The position numbers were made by a program, and so were the translations under genes. From positions 1 through 64,000 of the forward strand of contig NZ_JAFIQV010000015.1 in assembly GCF_017356015.1 (NCBI RefSeq): a stretch of 64,000 nt of DNA, written 5' to 3'. The stretch comes from Azospirillum sp. SYSU D00513. GTDB lineage: Bacteria > Pseudomonadota > Alphaproteobacteria > Azospirillales > Azospirillaceae. The stretch's first letter is position 1, and each line of letters begins with the position of its first letter. The notes under the pieces are model-generated. The model saw only the letters and a list, made by a program, of their open reading frames with translations, was not told where the DNA came from and ran no database searches. Positions 7,509 through 16,967 of the stretch are shown one piece after another.

Positions 7509-8270
7509 CTATCCGCCGAGCTTGGAAAGAATGAAGGCGGTCAGGAAGCCGGCCACGGTGATCAGCCCCGCATACTCGCGCGTGGCCTCGAAGGCTTCCG
7601 GGATCATGGTGTCCACCAGCATCGCCAGGATGGCCCCCGCCGCGATGGCGTTCGTCGCCGCGATGATGTCGGGGGAGGTGCCGGAGAGCGCCATGTTGCC
7701 GACCAGTGCCGCCACGCCCGAGGCGAGCGCGATGCCGCCCCAGACGCCGAAGATGTAGCCGGCGCCCCGGCCCGCCTTGCGCATGCCCGCGGCGCTGGAA
7801 AGCCCCTCCGGCACGTTGGAGAGGAACACGGCGGCCACCGTGACGAGGCTCACGCCCGCACCGCCGAGCAGGCTCACCCCGATCACCACCGATTCCGGGA
7901 TGCCGTCGAGCAGGGCGCCGACCGCGATGGCGAGGCCGCTGCCCTCCGACGAGTTCTGCTGCCGCGCCTCGGGTGCGTTCCCGGAACGCTTGCGGTGTTT
8001 GCCGCCCCGGCGCGAAATATAGATGTTTGCGGCCGTGTAGACGACCGAACCGGCGACGAAGCCGATGGCGGTCGAATCGAACCCGCCCGTGCGGTAGGCC
8101 TCGTCCATCAGCTCGAAGGCCACCGTAGAAATCAGCACGCCCGACCCGAATGCCATCACCCCGGCGACCAGCCGGGCCGGCAGGGCCACGAGATAGGCGA
8201 TCAAGGCCCCGAGCACCAGGGCTCCGCCGCCCAGCAGCCCCCACAACCCCGCCTGCACCGCCACCGGCAT
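7509..8270 (-). CDS. ZIP-family metal transporter-like membrane protein
   Basis: A 253-residue integral membrane protein with about eight hydrophobic helices and a short basic, histidine-containing loop near residue 90 (RRGGKHRKRS), the ZIP architecture. The paired transport motifs are recognisable in helices IV and V as GALLDGIPESVVIG near residue 118 and LSNVPEGLSSA near residue 150. The first lacks the usual histidine (Asp instead of His/Asn before x-x-P-E). It could move zinc or another divalent cation, but the altered motif makes specificity uncertain. A GGAGAACGGGA ribosome site precedes the ATG. Confidence 0.8.
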   Translation of the reverse strand: MPVAVQAGLWGLLGGGALVLGALIAYLVALPARLVAGVMAFGSGVLISTVAFELMDEAYRTGGFDSTAIGFVAGSVVYTAANIYISRRGGKHRKRSGNAPEARQQNSSEGSGLAIAVGALLDGIPESVVIGVSLLGGAGVSLVTVAAVFLSNVPEGLSSAAGMRKAGRGAGYIFGVWGGIALASGVAALVGNMALSGTSPDIIAATNAIAAGAILAMLVDTMIPEAFEATREYAGLITVAGFLTAFILSKLGG

Positions 8271-8344
8271 TCCCGTTCTCCATCCATGACGCCGGAGGCA
8301 ACAGGCGGACAGCGGCTTGCGTCCCGGCGGCGGGCGCCTTCAGG

Positions 8345-8503
8345 TCATGAAGGAGACGGGTTCGGCACGTCCTCCACCGGACCCTGGCTGCCGGTCATCC
8401 CCTTGTCCTGCGGCTTGTCGGCCGCCCCACCGGCACCGGCAGGGTTCCGCGGGCTCTCCGTGGCCCGGTCCTGCCCTGGCCCTGGGTTCGTTTCGTCGTT
8501 CAT
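8345..8503 (-). CDS. Small hydrophilic hypothetical protein
   Basis: A 52-residue, Gly/Pro/Asp-rich, probably disordered protein (starts MNDETNPGPG). Start chosen at ATG 8503 because GGAGAG lies eight bases upstream; the frame is open to 8554 without a ribosome site. It is transcribed divergently from the histidine kinase gene. I do not recognise a family. Similar tiny hydrophilic stress-type proteins are common in Azospirillum-like genomes, but that is only an impression. Confidence 0.45.
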   Translation of the reverse strand: MNDETNPGPGQDRATESPRNPAGAGGAADKPQDKGMTGSQGPVEDVPNPSPS

Positions 8504-8623
8504 GAGCTTCTCTCCACACGCTGTTTCGCTGCCCTCAACAGCGTTCCGGAGCACCCGTCACCCGGTTTGCTCGACCAGCACCCCTCCCGGAAGGGCGATT
8601 GAAGAGCTTGGGCATGGGCGTGT

Positions 8624-11600
8624 ATGAACACGCCGATGTACGGCGCCATACGAGCGGGAATGACGAGCGGAACCGACGGCAAGAAGGGGCTTTTCGACCG
8701 TCCGGGCGCCATGGCGGCGCTCATGCGGGCGCTCGACTGGTCGAAGACCCCGGTCGGACCGGTGGAAGGCTGGCCGCAGAGCCTGCGGGCCACGGTCCGC
8801 ACGCTGCTGACCTCCCGCTACCCCATGATCCTGACCTGGGGTCCCGATTTCATCCAGTTCTACAACGACGCCTATTCCGAGCTGATCGGCGCCAAGCATC
8901 CCGGCGCGCTCGGAACCGACATCCGCGTCGCCATGGCGGAAGCCTGGGGCACGCTGGGTCCGCTGATCGAGGAGGTGATGCGGACCGGCCAGGCCAACTG
9001 GATACCGGCCCTGCGCTTGCGGCTGGAGCGCGCCGGCTATCCCGAGGAGGCCTATTTCAGCGTCTCCCACGCGCCGTCCGAGGATGAGGACGGGCGCATC
9101 GTCGGCATGCTGGCGGTGTGCAGCGAGGTCACGGCCCAGATCCTGGGCGAGCGCCGCATGAGCCTCCTGCGCGATCTCGCCGCCAAGGCGGGTGAGGCGC
9201 GCGAGGTCGCGACGGCCTGCGCGGAGATCGCCGCGACGGTGGAGGCCCATCCGCTCGACGTGCCCTTCCTGCTGCTGTACCTGCGCGGCGCGGAGGACGG
9301 CTTGCTCCATCTCTGCGGCGCGGTCGGGCTGGCGGCGGAGGATGCCTCCGTGCCGTCCGAGATCCGCCTGGAGGGCGGCGCGCCGGAGCCCTGGGGCCTG
9401 CTGCGCGCCCTGGCGGGCGAAGACGTCGTGATCGAAGGCGTCGAGCGGCTGGTCAGCCGGCCGGCCGGTCCCTGGGGGGAGCCGGTGCGGGTGGCCTTCG
9501 CCCAGCCGATCCGCGCCGCCGGCCAGGACACGCCGCTCGGGGTGCTGGTCGCCGGCACCAGCCCCAACCGCGCGCTCGACGGGGAGTACCGCTCCTTCCT
9601 CCAGCTTCTCGCCGGGCAGCTGTCGGTGACGCTGAACAACGCCGTCGCCTACGAGGCCGAACGCCGCCGGGCGGACGCGCTGGCGGCGCTGGACCGCGCC
9701 AAGACGGAGTTCTTCTCCAACGTCAGCCACGAGTTCCGCACGCCCCTGACCCTGATGCTGGGTCCGCTGGAGACGCTGCTGGCGGGGGCCGCCGGGCTGT
9801 CCCCCGCCGACCGGAACCTGCTGGAGACTTTGCAGCGCAACGGGTTGCGGCTGCTGAAGCTCGTCAACGCGCTGCTCGATTTCTCCCGGATCGAGGCGGG
9901 CCGCGCGCGGGCGAGGCTGGAGCCGACCGACCTCTGCCGCTTCACGGCGGAGATCGCGGGCTCCTTCCGCTCGGCCATCGAATCCGCCGGCCTGCGCTTC
10001 ACGGTGGACTGCCCGACCCTGCCACGGCAGGTCCCGGTGGACCGGGACATGTGGGAGAAGATCGTTCTCAACCTGCTGTCCAACGCGCTGAAATTCACCC
10101 TGTCCGGGAGCATCGCGCTCGACCTCCGGGGCCGGCCCGAGGGTGTGGAGATGACGGTGAGCGACACTGGCATCGGCATCGACCCGTCCGAGCAGGCCCG
10201 CGTCTTCGAACGCTTCCACCGCGTCTCCACGGCGCGGGGCCGCACCCACGAGGGGACCGGCATCGGCCTGTCGCTGGTGCGGGAGCTGGCGCGGCTGCAC
10301 GGCGGCGAGGTCCGGGTCGAGAGCGCGCCCGGGCAGGGCAGCCGCTTCACGGTCGCCCTGCCCTGGACGCCCGCCTTGCCCGAATCCGCCCAGTCCGGCG
10401 CCGGCGGCGAGGAGATGGCGCCGACGCCGGTGCGGGCCGAGGCCTTCGCCGCCGAGGCCCGGCGTTGGAGCCAGGACGGGACCACGGGCGAGGAATGGTC
10501 CCCGCCGGATGGCAGCCCGTCCGGAGGGCGCGTCCTCGTGGTGGACGACAACGCGGACATGCGCGACTATGTCGCCCGGATCCTCGCTCCCCTCTTCGCA
10601 GTCGAGACCGCCACGGACGGTGCGGAGGCGCTGGAGCGGATCCGCCGGTCGCCGCCCGACCTCGTGCTCAGCGACGTGATGATGCCTCGGCTGGACGGCT
10701 TCGGGCTGCTGGCGGCCCTGCGCGGCAGCCCGGCGACGCGCGGCATCCCCGTCGTCCTGCTGTCCGCCCGCGCCGGAGAGGAGGCGAGCGTCGAGGGGCT
10801 GGAGGCCGGGGCCGACGACTATCTGGTCAAGCCCTTCTCCTCGCGCGAGCTGATCGCCCGCGTGCGCGCCAACCTCGCCATGGTTCGGCTGCGGCGGGAA
10901 GCAGCGGCGGCCCACCACGACGCCGAGCGCATGCGGGCGCTGGGCCAGATCACCGCCGGGGTGGCGCACGACTTCAACAACCTGCTGATGGTGCTGCGCG
11001 GCGCCCTCCACCTGATGGAGCGCCGCACCAGCGAGCCGGCCATGCGCACCGTCCTGGAGAACGCCAACCAGGCGGTGGACCGGGGCGCGCTGATGACGCG
11101 CCAGCTCCTCTCCTTCTCGCGGCGGCAGCGGCTGGAGCCGCAGGCGCTCGACCTGAACGAACGGCTGGCCGAGCTGACCGAGGTGCTGGGCCGCGTCTTC
11201 CCCGAGGACATCCGCATCGTCTTCGAACCCGGCCCGCCCGGCTCCGTCCTGGCCGCCCCCGTTCTGGCCGACCGCGCGGAGCTGGAGGCCGCCCTGCTCA
11301 ACGTCGCCGTCAACGCCCGCGACGCCATGCCCGGCGGCGGCACGCTGCGCTTCGAGACCGCATGCGCCGGCCCGGACGGCCTGCCCGACGCCCTGCGCGC
11401 GAAGGAGGCGGGCGGCACGAGGCGCTACGGCCTGATCCGCATCGCCGACAGCGGGGCCGGCATGCCGGAGGAGGTGGTCCAGCGGGCCTTCGAGCCCTTC
11501 TTCACGACCAAGCCCGCGGGCAAGGGAACCGGCCTGGGGCTGAGCCAGGTTTACGGATTCGCCGTGCAGTCCGGCGGCCACGCCACGCTGTCGAGCTGCC

Positions 11601-11647
11601 CCGGCGAGGGCACCGTCATCACCCTGTATCTTCCGGTGGCGGAATGA
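8624..11647 (+). CDS. Hybrid sensor histidine kinase with two kinase cores (PAS-GAF-HisKA-HATPase-REC-HisKA-HATPase)
   Basis: A 1007-residue cytoplasmic sensor with no membrane segments. In order: a PAS-like region (residues ~50-170), a GAF-like region (~190-340), HisKA with phospho-acceptor His in [11 protein letters not shown] near residue 369, and HATPase (NALKFT near 485, DTGIGI near 515, GTGIGLSLV near 545). Then come a receiver domain (VVDDN near 638, phospho-Asp in LSDVMM near 684) and a second transmitter with [10 protein letters not shown] near residue 781 and [12 protein letters not shown] near 970. The second H-box type is that of soluble sensors that signal through a separate receiver. 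The stop overlaps the next response-regulator start (ATGA). In-frame ATGs at 8636 and 8660 are possible alternative starts. Confidence 0.88.
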   Translation: MNTPMYGAIRAGMTSGTDGKKGLFDRPGAMAALMRALDWSKTPVGPVEGWPQSLRATVRTLLTSRYPMILTWGPDFIQFYNDAYSELIGAKHPGALGTDIRVAMAEAWGTLGPLIEEVMRTGQANWIPALRLRLERAGYPEEAYFSVSHAPSEDEDGRIVGMLAVCSEVTAQILGERRMSLLRDLAAKAGEAREVATACAEIAATVEAHPLDVPFLLLYLRGAEDGLLHLCGAVGLAAEDASVPSEIRLEGGAPEPWGLLRALAGEDVVIEGVERLVSRPAGPWGEPVRVAFAQPIRAAGQDTPLGVLVAGTSPNRALDGEYRSFLQLLAGQLSVTLNNAVAYEAERRRADALAALDRAKTEFFSNVSHEFRTPLTLMLGPLETLLAGAAGLSPADRNLLETLQRNGLRLLKLVNALLDFSRIEAGRARARLEPTDLCRFTAEIAGSFRSAIESAGLRFTVDCPTLPRQVPVDRDMWEKIVLNLLSNALKFTLSGSIALDLRGRPEGVEMTVSDTGIGIDPSEQARVFERFHRVSTARGRTHEGTGIGLSLVRELARLHGGEVRVESAPGQGSRFTVALPWTPALPESAQSGAGGEEMAPTPVRAEAFAAEARRWSQDGTTGEEWSPPDGSPSGGRVLVVDDNADMRDYVARILAPLFAVETATDGAEALERIRRSPPDLVLSDVMMPRLDGFGLLAALRGSPATRGIPVVLLSARAGEEASVEGLEAGADDYLVKPFSSRELIARVRANLAMVRLRREAAAAHHDAERMRALGQITAGVAHDFNNLLMVLRGALHLMERRTSEPAMRTVLENANQAVDRGALMTRQLLSFSRRQRLEPQALDLNERLAELTEVLGRVFPEDIRIVFEPGPPGSVLAAPVLADRAELEAALLNVAVNARDAMPGGGTLRFETACAGPDGLPDALRAKEAGGTRRYGLIRIADSGAGMPEEVVQRAFEPFFTTKPAGKGTGLGLSQVYGFAVQSGGHATLSSCPGEGTVITLYLPVAE

Positions 11648-12054
11648 GGACAAACCCCATGGGCGAACCCGCCAAGCCTTCCCCCGCCCCGCCCATCACC
11701 GTCCTGCTGGTCGAGGACGAGCTGCTGGTGCGCATGATGACCGCCGACCTCCTCGCGGACATGGGCCACCGGGTGATCGCCGCCGCCTCGGCGGAGGAGG
11801 CGCTGGCGCGGCTCCGGGAGGAGCCGGAGATCCAGCTTCTCTTCACCGACATCCGCATGCCGGGGCTGGACGGCTTCGCCCTGGCGGAGAGGGTCTTCGA
11901 CCTCCATCCCGGCATCAAGGTGATCTACGCCACCGGCTACGCCGACCTGGAACGCCGGCCTGCTCCCCACGTCGCCGGCCCCCTGCTCCGCAAGCCCTAC
12001 GAACCGGCGGAGCTGGATGCCCAGATCCGCAAGGCCATCACGGCGCGGGAATAG
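11644..12054 (+). CDS. Single-domain response regulator (CheY-like receiver)
   Basis: A 136-residue receiver domain with no output domain. Visible are the acidic pocket LLVEDE near residue 22, phospho-Asp in LFTDIRMPG near residue 69, the conserved Thr/Ala region IYATGY near residue 96, and Lys in LLRKPYE near residue 116. The ATG overlaps the kinase stop (ATGA), so it is translationally coupled and is the likely phosphorylation partner of the kinase's second transmitter. How the signal leaves this pair is not visible. ATG 11659 is an alternative start. Confidence 0.88.
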   Translation: MRTNPMGEPAKPSPAPPITVLLVEDELLVRMMTADLLADMGHRVIAAASAEEALARLREEPEIQLLFTDIRMPGLDGFALAERVFDLHPGIKVIYATGYADLERRPAPHVAGPLLRKPYEPAELDAQIRKAITARE

Positions 12055-12200
12055 CTTCCAGATCCATTCCAGGGCATTGAGAAATTCAATGCGGACGTGC
12101 GGAGCTATCAATTTCCCTTTCTCATTTCTCCTCTCCATAGTCGCGCCCGCAGGCCGGACGCCTGCTTTTCGCTGGTGCCCTGACCGATGGAGAGCCCGAC

Positions 12201-13223
12201 ATGGACACGCTGATGTCCGCGCCCATTCTGTTCTTCGCGCTCGGCGCGTTCATCGCCCTGACCGGCTCGCGCATCCCCTTCCCCGAGGGGTTCGGCAAGG
12301 CGCTCGCCGCCTATCTGCTGGTCGCCATCGGGCTGAAGGGCGGTGCGGCCCTGTCCGGAGCGGACGCGGCGTCGGTCATGCCGCTGCTGGCGACGGCGGG
12401 CCTGATCAGCCTGGCCATGCCGCTGCTGGCCTTCGCCCTGCTGCGCTCGACCGCCGGGCTGGACCGGACCAACGCCGCGGCCATCGCGGCCCATTACGGG
12501 TCCGTCAGCCTCGTCACCTTCGTCACGGCGACCAAGCTCCTGGAAAGCCAGGGGGTGCCGTTCGGAGGCCACATGGTCGCCGCCCTCGCGGTCATGGAGG
12601 GGCCGGCCATCGTCAGCGGCCTGATGCTGGCGAGCGCCGCCGGACTGGCGCTTCCGGCCCGCTCCCGGGGCGGTATCTCCGGCGGCACGCTGGCTCTGCC
12701 GCTCGGCGGCGGCAACGGTGATGGCGGCGGCGCGTCCTGCCGGGAGGCCCTGCGGGAGGCGGCCTTCAACGGATCGGTGCTGCTGCTGACGGGCTCGCTG
12801 CTGGTCGGGCTGGTCATCGGCAAGCCGGGCATGGCGTCGCTCTCCGGCCTGTTCGTCGCCCCCTGGGACGGCGCTCTCAGCCTCTTCCTGCTGGAGATGG
12901 GCTGGCTCGCCGCCGCGCGGCTGCGGGAGGCGGCCGGGCTCGACCCGCGCCTGATCGCCTTCGGCCTCCTCATGCCGCTCATCGGCGCCGGGATCGGGCT
13001 CGCCGCGGCGGCGGCGCTGGGGCTGGGTCTCGGCGACGCGGCGCTTCTCGTCACGCTCTGCGGCAGCGCCTCCTACATCGCCGTGCCGGCGGCGCTGCGG
13101 CATGCCCTGCCTTCGGCCGATCCGGGCCTGTCCCTGCCCCTTTCGCTCGGCATCACCTTCCCCTTCAACATCCTTGTCGGCATCCCTCTCTACCTCGCGC
13201 TGACCCGCGCCGCCCTCGCGTGA
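12201..13223 (+). CDS. SbtA-like sodium-dependent bicarbonate transporter family permease
   Basis: A 340-residue membrane protein with about ten hydrophobic helices in two inverted halves, matching the SbtA/DUF897 family. GSRIPFPEGFGKALAAYLL in the N-terminal half, AAHYGSVSLVTF near residue 98 and the cluster GSASYIAVPAALRHALP near residue 290 are typical family segments. Cyanobacterial members import bicarbonate with sodium. Many proteobacterial homologues have unproven substrates, so transport of bicarbonate here is inferred. The LysR regulator begins 13 bases downstream, in the same direction. Confidence 0.85.
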   Translation: MDTLMSAPILFFALGAFIALTGSRIPFPEGFGKALAAYLLVAIGLKGGAALSGADAASVMPLLATAGLISLAMPLLAFALLRSTAGLDRTNAAAIAAHYGSVSLVTFVTATKLLESQGVPFGGHMVAALAVMEGPAIVSGLMLASAAGLALPARSRGGISGGTLALPLGGGNGDGGGASCREALREAAFNGSVLLLTGSLLVGLVIGKPGMASLSGLFVAPWDGALSLFLLEMGWLAAARLREAAGLDPRLIAFGLLMPLIGAGIGLAAAAALGLGLGDAALLVTLCGSASYIAVPAALRHALPSADPGLSLPLSLGITFPFNILVGIPLYLALTRAALA

Positions 13224-13236
13224 TAGGGTCGGCCCC

Positions 13237-14124
13237 ATGCCGATGCCCCTGCCGCCCTTCGACCTCGACCTGCTGCGCAGCTTCCTGACCATCGTGGAGG
13301 CCGGCAGCTTCACCCGCGCGGCGGAGCGGCTGGGACGCACCCAGTCCACCGTCAGCCTCCAGGTGAAGCGGCTGGAGGACGGGATCGGCGCCCGGCTGAT
13401 CGAGCGGGAGGGCCGGGGGATCGAGCTGACGCCCGAGGGCGAGATCCTGCTGGCCTATGCCCGCCGTCTGCTGGGGCTCGCCAACGAGGCCTGCGCCCGG
13501 CTGATGGAGCCGGACGTCGGCGGGCTGGTGCGGCTCGGCACGCCGGAGGATTTCGCCACCGCCCATCTGCCCGACGTGCTCTGGCGCTTCTCCCGCGCCC
13601 ATCCCCAGGTGGCGCTGGAGGTGAAGTGCGACTTCACCGTGAACCTGCTTGACGGCTTCGCCAGGGGGGAACACGACCTCGTGCTCTGCAAGCGGGAGCC
13701 CCAGGGACCGGTCGGCGGCACCATGGTCTGGCGCGAGCCCCTGGTCTGGGTGGCCTCGGACCGGCTTCTGCTCGCCCCCGGCGCGCCGATCCCGCTGGTG
13801 CTGGCCCCGTCGCCGGACATCTACCGCAAGCGCGCGCTGGGCGCGCTCGACGCCTGCGGGCGGCCCTGGCGCATCGCCTACACCAGCCCGAGCCTCGCCG
13901 GGGTCCAGGCCGCCGTGCGGGCCGGGCTCGGCATGACGATCCTGTCGAAGGACATGCTGTCCGCCGGCTTCCACATCGTGGGGGAGGAGCACGGCCTTCC
14001 CGATCTCGCCGACACGGAAATCGCGCTCTACCGCGCGCCCGGCACCCTGCCGAAGGCCGTCGAACTCCTGGCCGAGCACATCGTCCGCTCGCTCGAAAGC
14101 GAACGGGCCGAGCCGGCGGGGTGA
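13237..14124 (+). CDS. LysR-family transcriptional regulator
   Basis: A 295-residue LysR regulator. The N-terminal winged HTH (residues ~8-65: LLRSFLTIVEAGSFTRAAERL followed by QSTVSLQVKRLE) is followed by a linker helix and a periplasmic-binding-like effector domain. It directly follows the SbtA-like permease on the same strand, 13 bases apart, so it is probably co-transcribed with the permease and may control it. This is not the usual divergent LysR arrangement. Confidence 0.88.
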   Translation: MPMPLPPFDLDLLRSFLTIVEAGSFTRAAERLGRTQSTVSLQVKRLEDGIGARLIEREGRGIELTPEGEILLAYARRLLGLANEACARLMEPDVGGLVRLGTPEDFATAHLPDVLWRFSRAHPQVALEVKCDFTVNLLDGFARGEHDLVLCKREPQGPVGGTMVWREPLVWVASDRLLLAPGAPIPLVLAPSPDIYRKRALGALDACGRPWRIAYTSPSLAGVQAAVRAGLGMTILSKDMLSAGFHIVGEEHGLPDLADTEIALYRAPGTLPKAVELLAEHIVRSLESERAEPAG

Positions 14125-14153
14125 GGCCCCCCGGTTCCGGTGACAAGGACCCG

Positions 14154-14927
14154 TCAGCGCGCCCGCGTGCAGCGCGTCGTGTAGGGGTCGACCCGGTGGA
14201 CGCCGGCGGGCGTCTCGTTCTCCTCGCGCAGGAACAGCACGGCCGGCTCGCCGGAACGGTCGAGTTCCACCGTCCCGACCGCTCCTTCGTAGGGACCGCT
14301 GGTGAGCGTGAGCTTGTTGCCGGAGCGCGCGAACTGTCCCGTGCCGCCGGACCCCACGGCGTAGGTGCCGGAAGCCGTCAGCGTCAGGCTGACCATGTTG
14401 CTGTAGGCGAGGCTGTACTGGGTCGTCTCCCCCAGCCCCACGCCGATCTTCCGGTCCTGATAGGCGCAGGTCAGCTTGGCCGTGGGCAGCGGGATGTCCT
14501 GGCCGGCCGGCCTGTCCTCCACCCCGGCGGCGCGGGCCGTCCCCGCCACGGTCCCCGTCAGCAGGCCGCCGCCGGGGTGGAAGGTCTCGAACCGGCCGCC
14601 GATCCGGTCCGTGTCGCACGTGCCGCTGATCTCGCCCCGGCTGCGGCCGTTCTCGATCCGGATGGAACAGCGCCCGTTCTCCAGATAGCCGCGGACGATC
14701 GGTCCTTCCACGCTGTAGCCGCTGGTCGTGATGCGGCCGCGGCCCGTGAAATCGCCTTTCGCAAGGGTCGCCTCGACCGCGAAGTCTCCGGGGCGACCGC
14801 CGGAGTCCGTCAGCGACCCGGAAAAGGCGACCGCCCCCTGATCCGCCGTGAGGGGGGCCGCCGTGAGCGGGGCCGTGGAAACGGCGAGGGCCGCGACCGA
14901 CAGGCCGAACGCAAGGCAATACCGCAC
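14154..14927 (-). CDS. Secreted hypothetical protein
   Basis: A 257-residue protein with a clear Sec signal peptide (MRYCLAFGLSVAALAVSTAPLTAA, cleavage near residue 24). The mature part is beta-rich, with a Gly/Thr-rich repeat-like texture and Cys residues near 88, 101, 155 and 254 that could pair in the periplasm. No family recognised. It ends 30 bases from the convergent LysR gene and begins 13 bases after the TMEM43-like gene, so those two minus-strand genes are probably one operon. Confidence 0.65.
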   Translation of the reverse strand: MRYCLAFGLSVAALAVSTAPLTAAPLTADQGAVAFSGSLTDSGGRPGDFAVEATLAKGDFTGRGRITTSGYSVEGPIVRGYLENGRCSIRIENGRSRGEISGTCDTDRIGGRFETFHPGGGLLTGTVAGTARAAGVEDRPAGQDIPLPTAKLTCAYQDRKIGVGLGETTQYSLAYSNMVSLTLTASGTYAVGSGGTGQFARSGNKLTLTSGPYEGAVGTVELDRSGEPAVLFLREENETPAGVHRVDPYTTRCTRAR

Positions 14928-14939
14928 GATGACCGCTCC

Positions 14940-16016
14940 CTAACCGAAAAGACCAAGGCGGAGCGCCCGCCTCACCAGAAGCTTTCCCAGGCCGCCGGCG
15001 ACCGCGCCGCCCGCCAGCAGCCCGAGCAGGATCGAACCGGTCGAGGCGGCCAGCGCCGCCGCCCCCACGGTGAGCGCCGAGGCAAGGGCCGGGACCAGCG
15101 TGAGGGCGAGCGCCCAATGCGCCAGGCGCACCCAGGCCGCCGCGAAGGCGTAGCCGAGCCAGGCAAGGGCGAAGGACGCGACCACGGCAAAGCTCCGGTC
15201 GTCGTCGATCAGGGCGCCCGCCTGCGCGAACAGGGCTTCGGGGGGCTGGGTGCCGGTCCCGATCAGGGACAGCGCCGCATCTTCCACGGGAAGGGGCACC
15301 AGCCGCATGCCCGTGGGATCGACCCTGGCGACGACGCTCAGCTCGCCGGCCGGCAGGGCCCGGTAGGAGAGGCGCCGGTCGCCGTCACTGTTATCGTCCG
15401 GATCGTCGTTCCGCTCCGCCGCATCGACGAGGCGATGGCTGTGCCCGGCCGTCGCGGCGCCCCGCAGGAACCAGCCCTCGGGCACGGGATAGTCCTTCCC
15501 GGCGAGAAGCAGGTCCAGCGTGCGGTAGGGATCGGCGGCGGAAAGGACGGCCGGGTCGAGTTCCCAGCCGCCCAGCCGGGCGTCGGTCGCGACGTAGGTC
15601 GTCACGTCCTCGTCCTCCCAGCCCGCGGTCCTGCCGGAACGCCAGACTTCGGTGCGGCGGTAGGCGAACAGCTTGTCCGAAAGCGTGACCCCGAACTCCT
15701 CGTCCGCCACCACCTGCCCCGTGACGGACCTGCCGCGCGCGTACACGACCTGGCCGGCGAGGGCCGGCGACGGGCTTGCGGGCGCGTCCACGGTCAGCGC
15801 CGCGCGCAAGGCCGCCAGTTGCCGGTCACGGACCGCGGAGTCCCCGACGATCCAGCCGGTCAGTGCCACCGCCATGCCCACGGCGGCGACATAGGTCAGG
15901 CACACCATCACCTGCTGCTGGTAGCGCCGGTCGCGGTCCACGGCGGGCCTCGTTTTCGGGGGAGCCGGGGACGGGCTCGTTTCGGACATGGTCGGCGCAT
16001 CCCTGCCGTCGGACAT
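14940..16016 (-). CDS. TMEM43-family-like membrane protein
   Basis: About 358 residues. One N-terminal membrane helix (VMVCLTYVAAVGMAVALTGW, residues ~38-57) is followed by a large extracytoplasmic domain of ~210 residues and then a C-terminal cluster of about four helices, ending in LVRRALRLGLFG. This is the TMEM43/DUF1625 layout, and the domain wording (FAYRRTEVWRSGRT, RLSYRALPAGELSVVARV) fits that family. The frame is open to 16121; ATG 16016 or 15989 is more likely because the upstream extension lacks a ribosome site and overlaps the divergent imuA promoter. Function in bacteria is not established. Confidence 0.65.
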   Translation of the reverse strand: MSDGRDAPTMSETSPSPAPPKTRPAVDRDRRYQQQVMVCLTYVAAVGMAVALTGWIVGDSAVRDRQLAALRAALTVDAPASPSPALAGQVVYARGRSVTGQVVADEEFGVTLSDKLFAYRRTEVWRSGRTAGWEDEDVTTYVATDARLGGWELDPAVLSAADPYRTLDLLLAGKDYPVPEGWFLRGAATAGHSHRLVDAAERNDDPDDNSDGDRRLSYRALPAGELSVVARVDPTGMRLVPLPVEDAALSLIGTGTQPPEALFAQAGALIDDDRSFAVVASFALAWLGYAFAAAWVRLAHWALALTLVPALASALTVGAAALAASTGSILLGLLAGGAVAGGLGKLLVRRALRLGLFG

Positions 16017-16136
16017 GCGCATTTCTACCATGTGGTGTCCGCCGCCGCACCATTCGCCTTTTTGTCCAAGAGGCAGCGTGGGCTCGGGCAGCACGCCCGC
16101 CGGACCACCTCTTGACTTCATGGGAGTTAAAACCTA

Positions 16137-16151
16137 GAACAAATCAAGAAC
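16137..16151 (+). promoter_or_regulatory. Alphaproteobacterial SOS (LexA) box upstream of imuA
   Basis: Exact match to the alphaproteobacterial LexA consensus, GAAC-N7-GAAC, ending 18 bases before the imuA ATG. Its position over the expected promoter means LexA repression, relieved by DNA damage, should govern imuA-imuB-dnaE2. Confidence 0.9.
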
Positions 16152-16169
16152 AATAGAGCGGAGCGTCCC

Positions 16170-16967
16170 ATGCCGAATCCCTCCGGACCGAACGAGGCCG
16201 CAGCCGCGGGCGTGAGCATGGCCGAAAAGGCCATCGTGCTGCAAGGGCTGCGTGCGCAGGTCCGGCGGCTCGAGAACGGTGGAAAGGAAGGAAAAGGGAC
16301 GTTCGGTCTTGGGGTTCGGGACATCGACCGGACCTTGCCGGATGGAGGATTGCCGCTCGGCTGCCTGCATGAGCTGGGCGGAACGGACCCCGTCCATCGG
16401 GGTGCCGCCGCCGGTTTCGCGGCGGCGCTGCTGGCCGGAATTGCTGCCTGTCAAGGGAAATCGGTCCTATGGATCGTCGGCGACCGGGGGCTGCACGCGG
16501 CCGGGCTGGCGGCCTTCGGGCTGACGCCGGACCGGCTCATCGCGGCACGGGCGCGGCGGGCGTCCGACGCCCTCTGGGCAATGGAGGAGGCGCTGCGCTG
16601 CCCGTCGCTCGCCGCCGTGGCGGGAGAGGTGGAGGCCGGCGACCTCACCGCCTCGCGCCGGCTGCATCTGGCCGCCGAGTCGGCGGGCACCACCGCCATC
16701 CTGCTGCTTCCCGGCACCCCGCGGCGCGGCGTATCCGCCGCCATGACGCGCTGGACGGTCACCCCGCTGCCGAGCGCCAACGAGGCGGGCGAGCCCGGCA
16801 TCGGCCGCCCGCGCTGGCGGGTGGAGCTTCTGCGCTGCCGCAACGGCCGCTCTGGCGCCTGGGTTCTGGAATGGCGGGACGGCGCGCTGGCCCTGTCCGA
16901 CGAAGCGGCGGAGGAGGGGATTATCGAACAGGCCGCGCGGGACCGCTCTGTCGTCCGGTTCGCCTGA
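16170..16967 (+). CDS. imuA: ImuA, RecA-like accessory protein of the SOS mutasome
   Basis: A 265-residue ImuA, the RecA/SulA-like partner of ImuB and DnaE2 in SOS-induced error-prone translesion synthesis. The hydrophobic core AAGFAAALLAGIAACQGKSVLWIVGDRGLHAAGLAAFGL and the DALWAMEEALRCPSLAAVAGEV stretch are family hallmarks (quoted in pieces: AAALLAGIAACQ near 85, VLWIVGDRGL near 100, ALWAMEEALRC near 135). A GCGGAG ribosome site precedes the ATG, and an SOS box lies just upstream. The stop overlaps the imuB start (TGATG), so translation is coupled. Confidence 0.9.
   Translation: MPNPSGPNEAAAAGVSMAEKAIVLQGLRAQVRRLENGGKEGKGTFGLGVRDIDRTLPDGGLPLGCLHELGGTDPVHRGAAAGFAAALLAGIAACQGKSVLWIVGDRGLHAAGLAAFGLTPDRLIAARARRASDALWAMEEALRCPSLAAVAGEVEAGDLTASRRLHLAAESAGTTAILLLPGTPRRGVSAAMTRWTVTPLPSANEAGEPGIGRPRWRVELLRCRNGRSGAWVLEWRDGALALSDEAAEEGIIEQAARDRSVVRFA

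Noticed and set aside
8558..11653. 1031-codon open frame on the strand opposite the hybrid kinase
   Set aside because: Antisense frame opened by high G+C third positions; the sequence is low-complexity Arg/Gly/Ala/Gln and the plus-strand protein has full domain motifs.
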